In this document: positions 1-11,249 of the stretch, in pieces
Position numbering within the stretch: position 1 is the first letter of the stretch
Layout: each line of letters opens with the position of its first letter
Origin: Limnephilus marmoratus
Lineage: Eukaryota > Arthropoda > Insecta > Trichoptera > Limnephilidae
DNA: 64,000 nt
Direction: 5' to 3'
Assembly (NCBI GenBank): GCA_917880885.1
Contig: OU862915.1
Location: 37,270,676-37,334,675, forward strand
Position numbers and translations under genes: made by a program
Notes under the pieces: generated by a model
The model's input: only the letters and a program-made list of their open reading frames with translations
Databases searched by the model: none
Told to the model about the DNA's origin: nothing

Positions 1-96
1 GTAATGAGTTTCGAAAACCAACGTTATAATCGCCTTTATGTGTGCAATTTATTTTTTAATCGATACGATTAGAATTAGATACATGGAAAATATGTT

Positions 97-291
97 CGTG
101 TAAGATTAAAGGAACCAAAGCGCACTCCAGATACAAACTTAAGTTTCTCAGGACCTAAAGCCTTGAATGGACTGCCAGTTGATTTAAGAATGATCACCGA
201 ATCGACAGAATTGAGAACAAAATTTAACGTTTACCTTTTCAGACGGTCATACCCCACTGCAGTGCAAAGTGACGTTCCGAGAGACACCTGA
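97..291 (+). pseudogene. LINE reverse transcriptase C-terminal fragment
   Basis: An open frame reads out of the upstream sequence and stops at 289-291. It contains a block of the type SFSGPKALNGLP followed by TELRTKFNVYLF. This matches the usual C-terminus of Jockey/CR1-type non-LTR retrotransposon proteins, where an aromatic-G-(P/T)-(K/R)-x-W/L-N-x-LP motif lies about 30 residues before the end. The rest of the protein is missing or lies left of the window. The clade cannot be fixed from so short a piece. Confidence 0.55.
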
Positions 292-445
292 CCAGTCTCT
301 CCCGGTCCAGCCTGACACACAATTGATGGGTAGACACATCCGCCGCCAAGAGATAAACAAACCTCACCGCACAAAACCCAGCCATCCCTGCCAAGTCGCC
401 AAACGGAACGAACCACTTGGGGTGACCTGTGGCAGAGGTGTTGGT
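292..445 (-). repeat. Dispersed repeat family 'R300', partial copy
   Basis: The segment carries the family core (on + strand CGAACCACTTGGGGTGACCT, then GGCAGAGGTGTTGGTTAT). The same core recurs at 4338-4605, 13380-13495, 24023-24200 and 44150-44560. Better copies end in an A-run on the family's sense strand, so the family moves by retrotransposition and is either a SINE or a 5'-truncated LINE tail. Confidence 0.6.
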
Positions 446-1141
446 TATCCTCCCAAATTAAAACAAAATAGCAGACTTCGTCTTAAGTCAGAGAGCTTGG
501 CTAGTATTGAGTTGTCAGGTTGAAGTTTGAAGATAATCAAAATATTTATTGTCCATCCGGCATTCTGTGTAATTGTTTATGAAATGTTATTATTGTTATT
601 GTGAAAGGAGCCGGATTTACTAGTTCTGAGTATTGCAAGAAACGTGCGAAGGCACTTGCTCTGCGTTACGTAACAATGACGTGACGCTTCCCACGGTCTT
701 ATTATATTTCTGGGATTTGAGAAATTACAACTATTGGAGAGCAATCTTCTACGAGATAACTATTATTTTGTCGAAATTTTGAGATGTAACCAACAATGGC
801 GCTCAACGTTTGCCATACCTATTTTATATAATAAAAAAATATATAATAAAAAGGAAACGGACATTCTTTTTGAAAAACTCGTAAATTTTCAGAATCGTTC
901 TGGTGTTATTTATTTATTTACGCCTATTTAGGCTTTTACATACATATATATATAACAATATTAACGAAATTATACTAGTAAATAGTGCAGGAAACTACTG
1001 TTTAAAACACTTGCACAAAAATAAATACATAGTAAAAATATTATGTATTGAATTTGAACCACACAGTATGTAGGTACAAAATATAAAAAATTCGAAATAG
1101 TTTTTTTTCTTTCAGCCGACAAAATACTGCCAATGAGTTAG
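446..1141. other. AT-rich stretch, no gene seen
   Basis: No coding, RNA or terminal-repeat signal was found here. A short imperfect hairpin with a TTTATTTATTTA run lies near 905-935, as is common at LINE 3' ends. Confidence 0.4.
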
Positions 1142-2822
1142 TCAATTTTAATAGACGTAGACGTAGTACTTGAATCATCAGGCATTAATGTTAATGATGC
1201 TTATATGGAGACATCTCCTCAATTAGATTCAAATAATGACTCAATTAACTATATAGAATATTTTTCTCCTGTTACATTTAATGAAATAGAAAAATATATT
1301 GATAACCTAAAACCATCCAACTCTAAGGGAAATGATGGATTATCTTGTGATACGCTAAAAAAAAATAAAACAACATGTCCTAACTCCATTGCAACATATT
1401 TTTAATTTATGCCTCAAAAATGGTCATTTTCCAGAGCAATTTAAAATCTCCACTATAATACCTATTCATAAATCTGGAGATACGAATAAATTAGACAATT
1501 ATAGACCTATATCCCTTGTTTCAAATCTCTCGAAAATATTCGAAAAATGCATCAAGTTTAGAGTCGTTAAACACTTAGAAAAATATAAAATTCTATCGAA
1601 AAATCAATACGGCTTTCGTAAAGACCTAAGCACCGAGGATGCGATATATGAATTGACAAAAAAGATATACTCATCTATCGATAAAAAAAAGAAATGTCTT
1701 GCCATATTCCTAGATTTAAGAAAAGCTTTCGACACCGTAAATCATAATTTACTCATTACAAAAATAAATCAACTCGGCTTCAAAAAAGACACATTAAAAC
1801 TACTCTCTAACTATCTTACAGACAGAACACAAAAAACTAAAATTGGGAATAATTATAGTTCAGAGTCAAAGATAAAAAATGGAGTTCCACAGGGAACTGT
1901 GCTTGGCCCGATTTTATTCTTAATTTATATTAATGAATTATGTAACTTTGTAATCCCTGGTAAAATTGTTTCTTACGCAGACGACACGGCAATAATAGTG
2001 GATGGTAATCATTGGAAAGAAACTTTTTCGAAAGCAACTGATTGTATTTCACTGGTTTCAACATGGCTAAAACACAACAAACTCGTTTTAAACTATAGCA
2101 AAACATTTTACTTACCGTTTTATAAAACCATTAAAAATAAACCTAAAGACAACCTTAAAATTAGAATCCATAATACTAGTTGTAATCAAGAAATGTGCTA
2201 CATGTGCAACGAACTTACAAATGTCGAAAATATAAAATATTTAGGAGTATCAATAGATATAAATCTTAATTGGAAATCACATATTAATCAAATCACTTCT
2301 AAATTAAGATATCTGACCTACATATTTTATAGACTTAAGGAAGTACTTAACATTGAAAAATTGAAAATGATCTACTTTTCCCTGGTGCAATCTTCAATCA
2401 TTTATGGCATTATAGGATGGGGTGGTGCACTTTATACATATATTAAGCCTCTACAAATAATTCAAAAACACATAATTAAAGTCATATATAACAAAAATAA
2501 AACATTCTCGACCAACTTATTATACAAAGAAACTAAAATATTTAATATACGCAAATTATTTATATTACAAACTTTGAAATATGTATTTAAAAACAAAAAT
2601 AATTTCGAAATAAATGAAAACAGAATGAGCAAAAGAACAAATAATACATTTTACACTCCACAAACCAATACTAAATTATTGCAGACACATAGCAGTTTCA
2701 TTGGTCCTCGAGCATTTAACCTTCTACCACTACAAACTCAAATGTTAAATAAAATGATAAAATATGTAAAAGAGATAAAATTATGGTTGAATAATGTAGA
2801 TATCGAAACGCTTTTTCTATAA
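1142..2822 (+). pseudogene. Reverse transcriptase of LINE A (one frameshift)
   Basis: This would copy the element's RNA into DNA at the nicked target. Visible motifs in order are SKGNDGLSCDTLKK before the break; then STIIPIHKSGD, NYRPISLVSN, QYGFRK, FLDLRKAFDTVNH (catalytic Asp), NGVPQGTVLGPILF, the YADD catalytic box, and KYLGVSIDINLNW. These are fingers-palm-thumb blocks of a Jockey/CR1-like enzyme. The frame is open from 1142 in one phase and continues in another phase up to the stop at 2820-2822. The change falls in the A-run at about 1358-1372, and a one-base slip there would restore the usual spacing. A sequencing or assembly slip is as likely as a real mutation. Confidence 0.85.
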
Positions 2823-3235
2823 ATTTATCCATCATTCTACAACTCACTTTCTGTAACTTTCTAAACTGTAGTACAATATGTTTTCTGTTTATTTTATTTT
2901 TTTATAATAACTTAAAAAAAAAAAAAATTGAAATTAGCATGTTTTTCTCCATATTTTTATTTTATTTTTATAATAGCTGAAACAAAACCTTTTTCATTTA
3001 TTCTACGTATGTAATACTAAATTTTTATACTAACTTTATATTTTATATGTTTAAGTTTTTTTTATACTTTGGGTACTTAGAAATATAGTATTTTGTATTA
3101 ATATTACCCACACTCAGGCAGTGCCTTAGTGGGTTTTCATTTCTTATTCATATTATTTGTTATTATATTTTATGTTATTTTTACTATTTGCTATTATACA
3201 TTATATCTATGTACAAAGAAATGGAAATAAATAAA

Positions 3236-3292
<57 letters not shown>
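1142..3292 (+). mobile_element. LINE A, 5'-truncated non-LTR retrotransposon with poly(A) tail
   Basis: A reverse transcriptase region (1142-2822) is followed by about 415 bases of AT-rich 3' UTR with an AATAAA signal near 3228 and an uninterrupted run of 54 A at 3239-3292. The endonuclease half and ORF1 are missing, so the copy is 5'-truncated, as is normal for target-primed insertion. A long unbroken A tail and a nearly intact frame indicate a recent insertion. No convincing target-site duplication was found by eye. Confidence 0.85.
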
Positions 3293-3294
<2 letters not shown>

Positions 3295-4337
3295 GCTTTA
3301 TCAAAATATTCCCCTATTTGATGAAAAAAACTTCAATAAGGTATGCTTATATAATAAAATTGATGTACTAAATATATCAACAACATCGGAGTATTTGTTT
3401 CCAAGCTGTTGAATCCGTCGCATAGGAGTGTAATTTGGCTCGTTGACTTAGAATTGCTACAATAATATGGTAGGTACTGTCTTGTGACTGACCTACCTGG
3501 AGTATGAAAAGAGATTTCATATAATAAATCAGGGGTATCAAACATTGAATTAATGATTTTATAGAAACAGGTTAAATCGGAAATAATTCTACGATCAGAT
3601 AATTTTATTAAATTTAATGAATAAAGTATGTTATCGTAATTTAGGCATTCACTAGGAATGCCCATTTTAAAATTCACATATCTTAAAATTATTTAAGAAC
3701 AGTTTAAATTTTTTTCTTGTATATTTCTGCATATCGTTTGGAGCACTTATAAAGTACCTAACTTAGAGTAACATTGAAATGTTTAATGGATAAAGATAAA
3801 CAAGGAATACTGCTGTTAGGAGACGTATTTTAAGTTAAATTAATTAATTAAATGTAAGCACGTAAATCGGTAAATCTTAGGTTTTACCAATATTAAAAGT
3901 TGGTAAATCTTAGAATTTACTGGAAAATCTTAAGATTTACCGTAGTACGGGCTTTTACAGCAACACATACATATACAATTGTCTCAAAATTAGATCCACA
4001 ACGCTAGGCTACTTTTATTTATTAATTACATTGTTAATAGCTTTTACAAAAGCTTCTAATCAATGCACGTAAATACATATTTAAATAGATAAATACACAT
4101 CGGTAATTCAAACTGCTATTTCAAGAACCAAACACATATTATGTTTCGGTATTTACATAATCATACAATATTATCCTTATATTTGCACAGGCTTGTGAAA
4201 AATCACGGGGAGGCCTTATTGCGTACTAATATCTCGTCGAAAGGTGGTCCACTATTGTATGTAAATAAATATAAATACCTACATCAATGGGGATAGTCTG
4301 AAATCTTGACAATCAGTTCCAATTTTGGAAATGGCAA
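3293..4337. other. Intergenic, AT-rich, with a palindromic GGTAAATC cluster
   Basis: No gene was recognised. At 3867-3942 there are several copies of GGTAAATCTTAAGATTTACC-like units (the unit is itself a palindrome). The same cluster occurs in reverse orientation inside the inverted-repeat element at 13823-14110. Confidence 0.45.
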
Positions 4338-4605
4338 TTTTTTTTACATGAGCTCTACAAAGGAGGCCCTGAGGAAAATAATTTCCCTCAGGCCGTGTGG
4401 AGGATTTTTTTAAGAAAATGAAGGAGAGGAGAAAAGTTCTGGGAAGGAAAAGGGTTTAAGGGGTGGGTAGGAATCTGGAGTTCAATTTGTCCCGGTCGAC
4501 AAAGCTCACCCCATAAACCGGGCACCCCTGCTAAATCACCAAGCGAACCACTAGGGGTGGTCTATGGCAGAGGTGTTGATTATCCAATAAAGGTTCCCGG
4601 GGCGG
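4338..4605 (-). repeat. Dispersed repeat family 'R300' copy with A-tail
   Basis: A run of eight T at the left edge (the A-tail of a - strand transcript) is followed by a block shared with the tail of LINE B (CCCTGAGGAAAATAATTTCC) and then by the R300 core ending GTGTTGATTATCCAATAAAG. The order of blocks matches the 24023 and 44150 copies in reverse complement. Confidence 0.6.
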
Positions 4606-4751
4606 CGTAATAAAATAATTTTATGTTAAAAATATTATAACAGGTGAGCCAACGGAACGTCACGATTTAAAAAAAACAGAAAACATTCAATAAATCATCT
4701 TTTGTTAAATGTATCGATGAAAACAAATCTACACGTTTTTTTCTGAAATAA

Positions 4752-5299
4752 TCAATATACGAGTATATTATAAAAGAAAGTGTATGAAAGTGTGCGTCCC
4801 GCTAAAACTCAGAAACCAGTCCCGGTACGTTCAAGGGAGTTATATGGTGTGGTAGCCCTCTATCCCCCATCCATGAAGAAGGTTCCCGTTTTTACCTAGG
4901 ACGTGCTTTTGAAGATATAACGGCTGGAAGTTTGGCCCTGTAGACATTTCTAGAATAGTCCAGAACATTCGAGAGCATTTCACAACATTCCAGAACATCC
5001 CAAAACATTCTGGAATGTTGTAGAATATTCGGAAATAGTCTGGAACATCCCGGAACAACCTAGATCATTGTGAACATTCCAGAACACTCTCGAATGTTGT
5101 GGAATGTTCAGGAACATTGTGGACCGTTCGAAGCCTTTATTGAATGGGTGGGGCTAACCATTGGTAGGGGTATATAAAGCAAAATCCGTCGTGGGTTCAC
5201 TCATGTTTAGGAACTCTGTAAAATAAATCAATCAAAAGGGTTCGAACATCAGTTTAATCTCATATCAACTCCCTGAGCGAAGCCGGATACCCCAGCTAG
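4752..5299 (+). mobile_element. Helitron (non-autonomous) carrying a heat-shock-type promoter
   Basis: The 5' end reads A|TCAATATACGAG and goes into a TATTATAAAAGAAAG block like the 5' ends of the other Helitrons here. The 3' end is CCCAGCTAG|T. Both match Helitron rules: 5'-TC, 3'-CTAG, insertion between A and T, no target duplication, no terminal inverted repeat. The interior has dense GAA/TTC arrays, an inverted CCAAT-like box and a TATA box. No replicase or helicase frame is present, so it would depend on an autonomous partner. Confidence 0.75.
4944..5178 (+). promoter_or_regulatory. Heat-shock-element arrays plus TATA box inside the Helitron
   Basis: Alternating nGAAn/nTTCn pentamers occur in phase. 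The best run is at 5007-5030, TTC-GAA-TTg-GAA-TTC with exactly two-base spacers. Further clusters are AGAACATTCG (4963-), ACATTCCAGAACATCC (4985-), GAACATTCCAGAACAC (5072-) and GTTCAGGAACATT (5106-). They are followed by CCATTGG (near 5157) and GTATATAAAG at about 5170. This is the classic order of an Hsp70-type promoter bound by the HSF trimer. Function is inferred from site order only. Confidence 0.6.
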
Positions 5300-5424
5300 T
5301 TATAATTAATATAATACATAGTGGCTTTTAAGGCCAGCTCAGTGGTTTCAGAGTTCATTCAACCAAAGTTACAGACCGAGTAAAAACAAATATCCAATGA
5401 ATTTTATTTTATTATATATGTTTA

Positions 5425-5860
5425 CTAGCTGGTACCCGGCATGCGTTGCTCTGCCATTTAATAAAAAAAATTGTTTCTCCCTGCCATTTCTCCTTTACCA
5501 TTCCTTCCTTTCCCCCGTCCCGCGAACTCCCCTCCCGGGTTCCCCTTCCCCCTCCCACCTCTCTACATGTTTCCCCCCCCCCCCTCCCGTGAACTCCCTA
5601 CCCGAGTTTCCCTCCCCCCCCCCTCCCACCTCCCGCATTCCATACATTCAGTCCCGTTACATTCAGTTTTCAACCAGCTCGCGTGCCACCTAATGTATTT
5701 TTTAAAACAAATTTCATAATTCCAGTGCTCACCAGTATTTTTATACAAACCTTGTCCTAACAATAACGAACACAAAAAAAAATAATTTCCTATATGGTGC
5801 AGTCGTTCGGAAGTTATGCGCTTACATACATTTCGGCAATTCATTTTTATTTATATAGAA
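5425..5860 (-). mobile_element. Helitron, - strand copy
   Basis: Read on the - strand, the 3' end is GCAACGCATGCCGGGTACC followed by AGCTAG|T, with a small GGCA/TGCC hairpin just before it. The 5' part, GAATTGCCGAAATG near 5830-5845, resembles Helitron 5' regions seen elsewhere in the window. The middle is a C/T-rich low-complexity tract. The exact 5' end is uncertain. The proline-rich frames on the + strand here are products of the tract, not genes. Confidence 0.65.
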
Positions 5861-5875
5861 TATATATAGAATATC

Positions 5876-6015
5876 TTGGAGCTTCCAAACTGGAGAGAGC
5901 TGGCACAAAACCGAGATGAGTGGAGGAAGACTCTTGAGGAGGCCAAGACCCACCAGGGGTTGTAGAGCCAATAGTGATGATGATGACGATGATGATAGAA
6001 ATAGATAGATAGATA
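5876..6015 (+). pseudogene. RTE-type LINE, 3' terminal fragment
   Basis: The frame ends with NWRELAQNRDEWRKTLEEAK and a stop at 963-965 of the 5 kb block (5963-5965), followed by a TGATGATGA/GATA microsatellite. The W-R-x-LAQ-NRDEWR-x-LEEAKTHxGL C-terminus and the TGATGA-type tail are characteristic of RTE-clade LINEs. Only the last 30 codons are left. Confidence 0.75.
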
Positions 6016-6087
6016 TGTAGGTACAGCGCCTTTGAGGTTATTTTTCACGACAACGGCGCTTTATAAATCAGCCAAATATTATCAGTA

Positions 6088-6652
6088 TCAGTACACAGTA
6101 TAAAATGAAGTCGCTCAAAATGTATGTGCGCGTTAATCTTTTAAACTACGCAACGGATTTTCACACGGTTTTCACGAATAGATAGAGTGATTGGCGACGA
6201 ATGTTTATATGTATAATACATGTAAATTATATTAGAGAAAAGCCGAGAAATTCAAAGAAAACATATTTTTGTGCGATTTAAAACGGCTGGCGGGCCGTAC
6301 TACAGTCACTTTTGAAATTCGTTCTACGAAAGAAATTGGAAAATAGATGTCCTGGAGTAAGTAGGAATTGATTTGAATTATTTTATTTGATGAAGTCGCT
6401 CAAAATGTATGTGCGCTTAGATCTTTTAAACTACGCAACGGATACTCATGCGGTTTTCACCAATAGAAGAATGATTCAAGAGGAAGGTTTATATTTATAA
6501 AAACATGCTTATTATAGTAGAGAAAAGTCGAGAAATTCAAATATTCAATTCAGGCAGCGGGCAGCTGGCAAGAGGGTGGTGTGGATTTTATAAAGGTTGG
6601 GTAATGGCGTTGTGTTTCGTTAGCCACAGCAAAGTGTGGCCGGGTCTGCTAG
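6088..6652 (+). mobile_element. Helitron, double (two 5' modules)
   Basis: It starts A|TCAGTACACAGTATAAAATG and ends CCGGGTCTGCTAG|T, with the hairpin CCACA...TGTGG 10 bases upstream of the end. The module GATGAAGTCGCTCAAAATG occurs at about 6105 and again at about 6388, so two copies are joined head to tail or one sits inside the other. The single-module copy at 49406-49699 gives the normal length. Confidence 0.75.
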
Positions 6653-6971
6653 TTATTTATAAATAAGTATTTTGAATTTATTTTCCGCTCTTCATTTTAT
6701 TAGCTAGTTTTTCCTAGTTGAATATCAATTATATCTTCGTTACACAAATGTTGATGTTTCGTTGAGATAAGAGGTAACAGTCGACAATCAACAGTCAACG
6801 GTTAATGGGGAACTTGTTGACAGCTACGTCAACCACTTCTAATAAACGATGAGAAAGTGGATGTTTCAGTTACTGAATTTAGTATCCAGACGGGGAAAAT
6901 GCTTCGCTTTTATTTTGATTACATTTCAATGTAAAGAAGACGGTAGATTCCTTTCAACCAAGATGAAATTA

Positions 6972-6973
<2 letters not shown>

Positions 6974-7056
<83 letters not shown>

Positions 7057-7460
7057 GTGTATACCGCACAAGAATCTCAACTGCTCCCGTCTGGAGCCAG
7101 TGAGACTATGGCATCCCCAATTGGGGTATGTTGTGAGGCTGAAGGTAGTGGGGAGGGGAAGGAGGTGGGAAAGAGGAAGGTTGGGAAGTACCTGGCTATT
7201 CAGATCTGGTCACTAAACACGGCTAAAGCCATTTTCAAGCAACGTTTCAATTCTGAATGGTGGTCTTACACCAGGGCGATACTAATAGTATCTTCCACTC
7301 TGGAACATGCCGCAAATATACTATATATTATTTTAAATGAATTAATTGTGAAATAACACAAATTAATCAAATAAAATTTATTTGCGCATGCCGGGTTCGA
7401 ACCCGCGACCTCCGGGATATGAGTCAAGAGTCTTAGCCACTGGACTACGGAGGTCGTCAC
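6974..7460 (-). mobile_element. SINE-A, tRNA-derived, with 80-base A-tail
   Basis: Read on the - strand: a tRNA-like head (7388-7460) with box A TAGTCCAGTGGCTAAGA and box B GGGTTCGAACCCG. It is followed by a body with GCCCTGGTGTAAGACCACC and AGCCGTGTTTAGTGACC, ending in 80 uninterrupted A (6974-7053 as T). Other copies are at 30955-31290 (+) and 17530-17780 (-, truncated). The head would drive RNA polymerase III transcription; retrotransposition would need a LINE enzyme in trans. The long pure tail suggests a recent insertion. Confidence 0.85.
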
Positions 7461-7994
7461 TTACGTCATTTACGTGGTTGATATTTTGAAATCATCATTG
7501 ATAAAAATAATAACCAATCTTGGTGGAAAATTGAAAAAAACGCAAAGCATAGCAGAGGGCACATAATATTTTAAGTAAGGATTAATTCTGAAGGCATGAA
7601 CAATAATATCGATTTAAAGATTTTAATTATTATTACTATAATATTGGGATGATTTATATAGCGCGATTTTTGTGTAAAATCAACTCAACTGTTTGCACTT
7701 CGTCGGTCTGTAAATTTGGTTGTAACTTCCGTTTCTGGTTCAAAATGGTGGCCGTTTTAATGATTCGGTAAAAAATCCTTTTTTAAATGGGAAATCATCG
7801 TGATTATTTTGACTTAATCGCATTTCTTTTAATATTATGTTACCTCTACCCGCCTCAAAAAAGTTTGAAAAAAAGAATTGTCATTAAGTTAATGACGTTT
7901 CTGTGAAAAATTGTATAGTTCCTCCTTCCTCCTTCCTTCCTAAGAATTTAAAGAAAATTTTGGTTTTGATTTTGGGAGGGTTTTTTACAAAACT

Positions 7995-8115
7995 CATCAA
8001 ATTTTTTATGTAAATTTTCACGTTCTGGATAAGTTCTGTTATTAATATCATTAGAAGCCAGTTGCTTCAAAAAAATTAAATAATCACAGAACGTGAAAAT
8101 TTAAAAATTTGATGA
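7995..8115. repeat. Inverted-repeat (MITE-like) element
   Basis: TTTTCACGTTCTG (about 8015-8027) is matched in inverse by CAGAACGTGAAAATTT (8087-). The arms extend over about 30 bases with TCATCAAATTTTT / AAATTTGATGA at the outer side. No TSD was resolved. Confidence 0.5.
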
Positions 8116-8404
8116 ATTGTTCAAAATTTTAGAAACAACCCGTCTCAAATCAGAGATAAAGTAAATAAGAGAAAGATAGAAACAATATTTTTGGAAAATA
8201 TTTGTCGAAAAAAGTTTTATTACAACCATGGATTCAATTCATTGAAGGTATCCTTTGAAACATGCGATCTCACTATATTACTCGTAATTCAAAATAAATT
8301 ATCAACAGTCGTTATCCAGCACACAGTAGTATCACAGAAGTTAAAATATTTTTTTAAATTAATCTGCGTCATTAAAAAAAGGTTAAAGTGATCGAAGTAA
8401 CTGA

Positions 8405-8936
8405 GCGTACTGTACAGGGCCCGCAGATACTTTAATAGTACACAACTGCTAACCCTGTACAAATCACAAGTGCGCCCCACGGTTAAATTTGGCAGCCACC
8501 TCTAGTCTGGAACTCCAAAATACCTGAAAAATGCACTCGACTCTGTACAGAAACGGGCGGTCCGTTTGATAGATTCTCCCATCTTAACAGACGGATTGCA
8601 ATCCTTAGAGCATAGGTGTCGGGTGGGAATGCTATACTTGTTCTACCGTTGTTACAATGGAAGATGCTCCGAGGAATTAGCGTCATTGATCGCTTCAGCA
8701 CCGGTGCATAGTCGGGAAACACGCCAAACGCGTGCCCAACATTTGTACACGGTTGACATTTGTCACATGAGAACAGGTCGCTTCTTCAACTCGTTCTTGT
8801 GTTCAACAGCTCGGCTGTGGAATGATTTGCCGGCCTCTGTGTTTCCTCCTTCCTACAACATGGGTCTCTTCAAGACCAATGTTCATTCCTTCCTCTCTTC
8901 AAAAAGACTCCTGTGTGGAGTGTAAAAAAAAAAGTC
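8405..8936 (+). pseudogene. LINE B reverse transcriptase C-terminus with short A-tail
   Basis: The frame reads LLTLYKSQVRPTVKFGSHL, one stop, then KYLKNALDSVQKRAVRLID, ... TARLWNDLPASVFPPSYN and a stop at 8923-8925, followed by 10 A. These are the thumb and C-terminal segments of a Jockey/CR1-like LINE. The same protein end is encoded on the - strand at 15860-16282, and pieces lie at 47889-48270, so this is one moderately abundant family. The copy lacks everything before the thumb and cannot move by itself. Confidence 0.85.
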
Positions 8937-10234
8937 CCTAAAATTCCAAAATCATTTATAATACTGATTTCTGATGAGCGCACTGTCGACTTGTCTCTTC
9001 AATGTGAGAAGAATCTCACAAGTATATTGAGCAGATGTAAGTCAGTTGAGTAGGTCCAAAAATGGCAACAACAAAGATGATATAGACTAACCAGATCTGG
9101 TTGATTCATCATACGACTGAAGAGTGGCAGTACCTGTAGTTGTTTAGACTGAATAAACACATTTATAAGTGTTTGTTTACCAACTTTTGTTTGTTATTTG
9201 CATTCGTTTGGAATCAATCCCAATCGTGTTTATGTTAAAATCAATGCACCGCGTTTTAGTAATACGCGATTATTTCTCAGAATTAATTATTTGCGAAACT
9301 CAATCATACCTTTATTGAACAATTAAACAAATATCTTTAATTTCTGAAGTTCTTGCAACAATCCACAAAGTAAGAATAACGTTCGTAGATCTATACTCAA
9401 TTGTTTAGTATTGAAAACGAATAAACGAGACATCTATTCAACGCCCTTCCTAGGTTAAAATGAATAATGTAAACCACGTCACTCCATGTTGAGAACAGAA
9501 CAGCAGAGATCTTTGTGCAAAAATGTGCGTAGGTGTAGTCCTTTGGATACGGTGTGAACAGTTACATTGCTTTGTTAAATTTAATTTAATCTGAAATGGG
9601 TTTCGGTAAATCTGCACCTTGATGATAAAGAGGGATGGGTCAACCCCAGGTAAAAACAGTTAAAAGTTTTACCACCCTTAAACAAACCTAATTGAATATA
9701 AGCTAGCGACTCGGCATACAGTGGAAACACACCCCTTAAAACAGAAACCCTTTAATAGTGGGACGAATAAACCCAAAGGATAGAAAACTTGGATGAAAGG
9801 GAAAGTTTGATGCTCTCAGGTAAATAAAAATAAAACAATGAAATTGTGAATAACATAATTTCAATCCAACAAAAGTAAAATGGTTTAATTTCATTGGTTA
9901 TCGGCCTTGCCTATGTTTACCTTCATATTAATGTCATTCGGGTGACATTAGACACCCCTTTCCTCGATTTATACAAAATTACGGGGACTTTCGTTTTAAT
10001 TTAAAGTTAAAATATAAATGAGGGTTAATTTGAAATCCTTGTGATATTCTTTTTAGAGAAAAGACTTAAAAGTGTCAAAATTAAAATGTAATACAAAAAA
10101 TACCTGTTTTCATTTTTGATTGAAATGGTTTAAAAAAAATAGTGGACTAATAAATTTAATTAAAAATATTCTCACATGGCGAGATCCGGTGGTATCCTAG
10201 ATAGTCTTGGCACACCGACTTTGCAACGAGAGGT
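8937..10234. other. Gene-free stretch
   Basis: AT-rich, without a recognisable open frame, terminal repeat or tRNA-like box. It may be old degraded repeat DNA or regulatory DNA; nothing distinguishes these. Confidence 0.4.
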
Positions 10235-10445
10235 CCAATTTTGAGGAGTAAACTCTTCGCGGGGTTAGGGGTGATTGGGAAATGTTTAGCGGCGCGGGTC
10301 TGGCGTGTGATGGGGTGCGCTCGGCCGGGCCGACTGGCTGTACTAGAGGACTGGGGGGTGGGCCGCCCGCGCCCCGCTAGGCGGAGGGGAACACCCACCA
10401 GCGCCGCGACGGCTGCGTGCGCACAGGGACGAAGTGGAAATAGGG
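10235..10445. other. GC/CpG-rich island 1
   Basis: A block of strongly GC-rich sequence with many CpGs (GCGGCGCGGGTC, GGCCGGGCCGAC, GCCGCCCGCGCCCC) in AT-rich surroundings. Frames are open on both strands, but that follows from low stop frequency. It could be a promoter-type CpG island, a first exon of an unrecognised gene, or part of a GC-rich transposon. Confidence 0.4.
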
Positions 10446-11249
10446 CCTTCATTTAAGCAAAAGGAAACAACCTTCGGAGATAAAATGTCATGCTAATTTC
10501 TCACGGCCTACTTTTTGGGCAAACGTCCTGGACAGCCTTGCAGAAACCGTCATCAAGGTTGTGTCCCATATCGACATGTCCATAGATAACAACTTGTCTC
10601 GCCTGCTGTCAAACGAGACTACATTGTTTGCTGTTTAAGTTGATTCTTTACAAATGTTAAGTTGTTTAAATTTTGAGGTATTAACCCGTGTTGGACTTCC
10701 AGCATTCATCATTGGGAAAAATATTCCTTCGGTACACAAATACACACACAATGTACACAAATACATTCAAACGTTCGCCCTTTAAAATGAATTGTCTGCG
10801 CAAGTGTGTAACAGTATCCTAAGAATCTATGGACAACACTTGAATGAGACGGCATTTCGCCACTGTAGTATATATTTTACTCTTCTGGAAGGCATGACAG
10901 ATTTTGACAGGAAAAAACTCACGCGATGCAGTAAACAACTAATAACAATATCAAATAAATAATATTGGTGTTTATTGTATAAAAAAATCACAGTTTACCC
11001 AAAGCCCTTATTTTTATTTGGGAAACAAACAGTCGTTGTAAATTAAGAGTAAACTACAAATATTTTGCTAAATTTCTGGATAGGTTTATAATTCCAGTTT
11101 TAATCAACAATCAAATTGCAAATAAAGTAGGTCCACGAGAAACTAAACAAAACAATGAAGAGTCTTAATAAAATCTGTTTATGGTTACATAAGGAGCGGC
11201 GGGAATTATACACCCCTAACAATTAAATCCTTACCCAAGCAACATTGTT

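Noticed and set aside
1085..1125. Splice acceptor TTTTTTTTCTTTCAG before the LINE A frame
   Set aside because: It looks good as a signal but lies just upstream of a 5'-truncated LINE; no upstream exon supports it.
5397..5719. Proline-rich small proteins
   Set aside because: They fall in the C/T-rich core of a Helitron in two frames; no start context or conservation.
6849..7103. Open frame with a long poly-Phe run
   Set aside because: It is the SINE-A tail (T80) read on the wrong strand.
7388..7460. tRNA gene on the - strand
   Set aside because: The head fits box A and B but is fused to a SINE body and A-tail, does not close a proper acceptor stem, and recurs at 30955; it is a tRNA-derived SINE.
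10156..10456. GC-rich open frames on both strands
   Set aside because: Open frames are expected by chance at this GC content and no motif is present.
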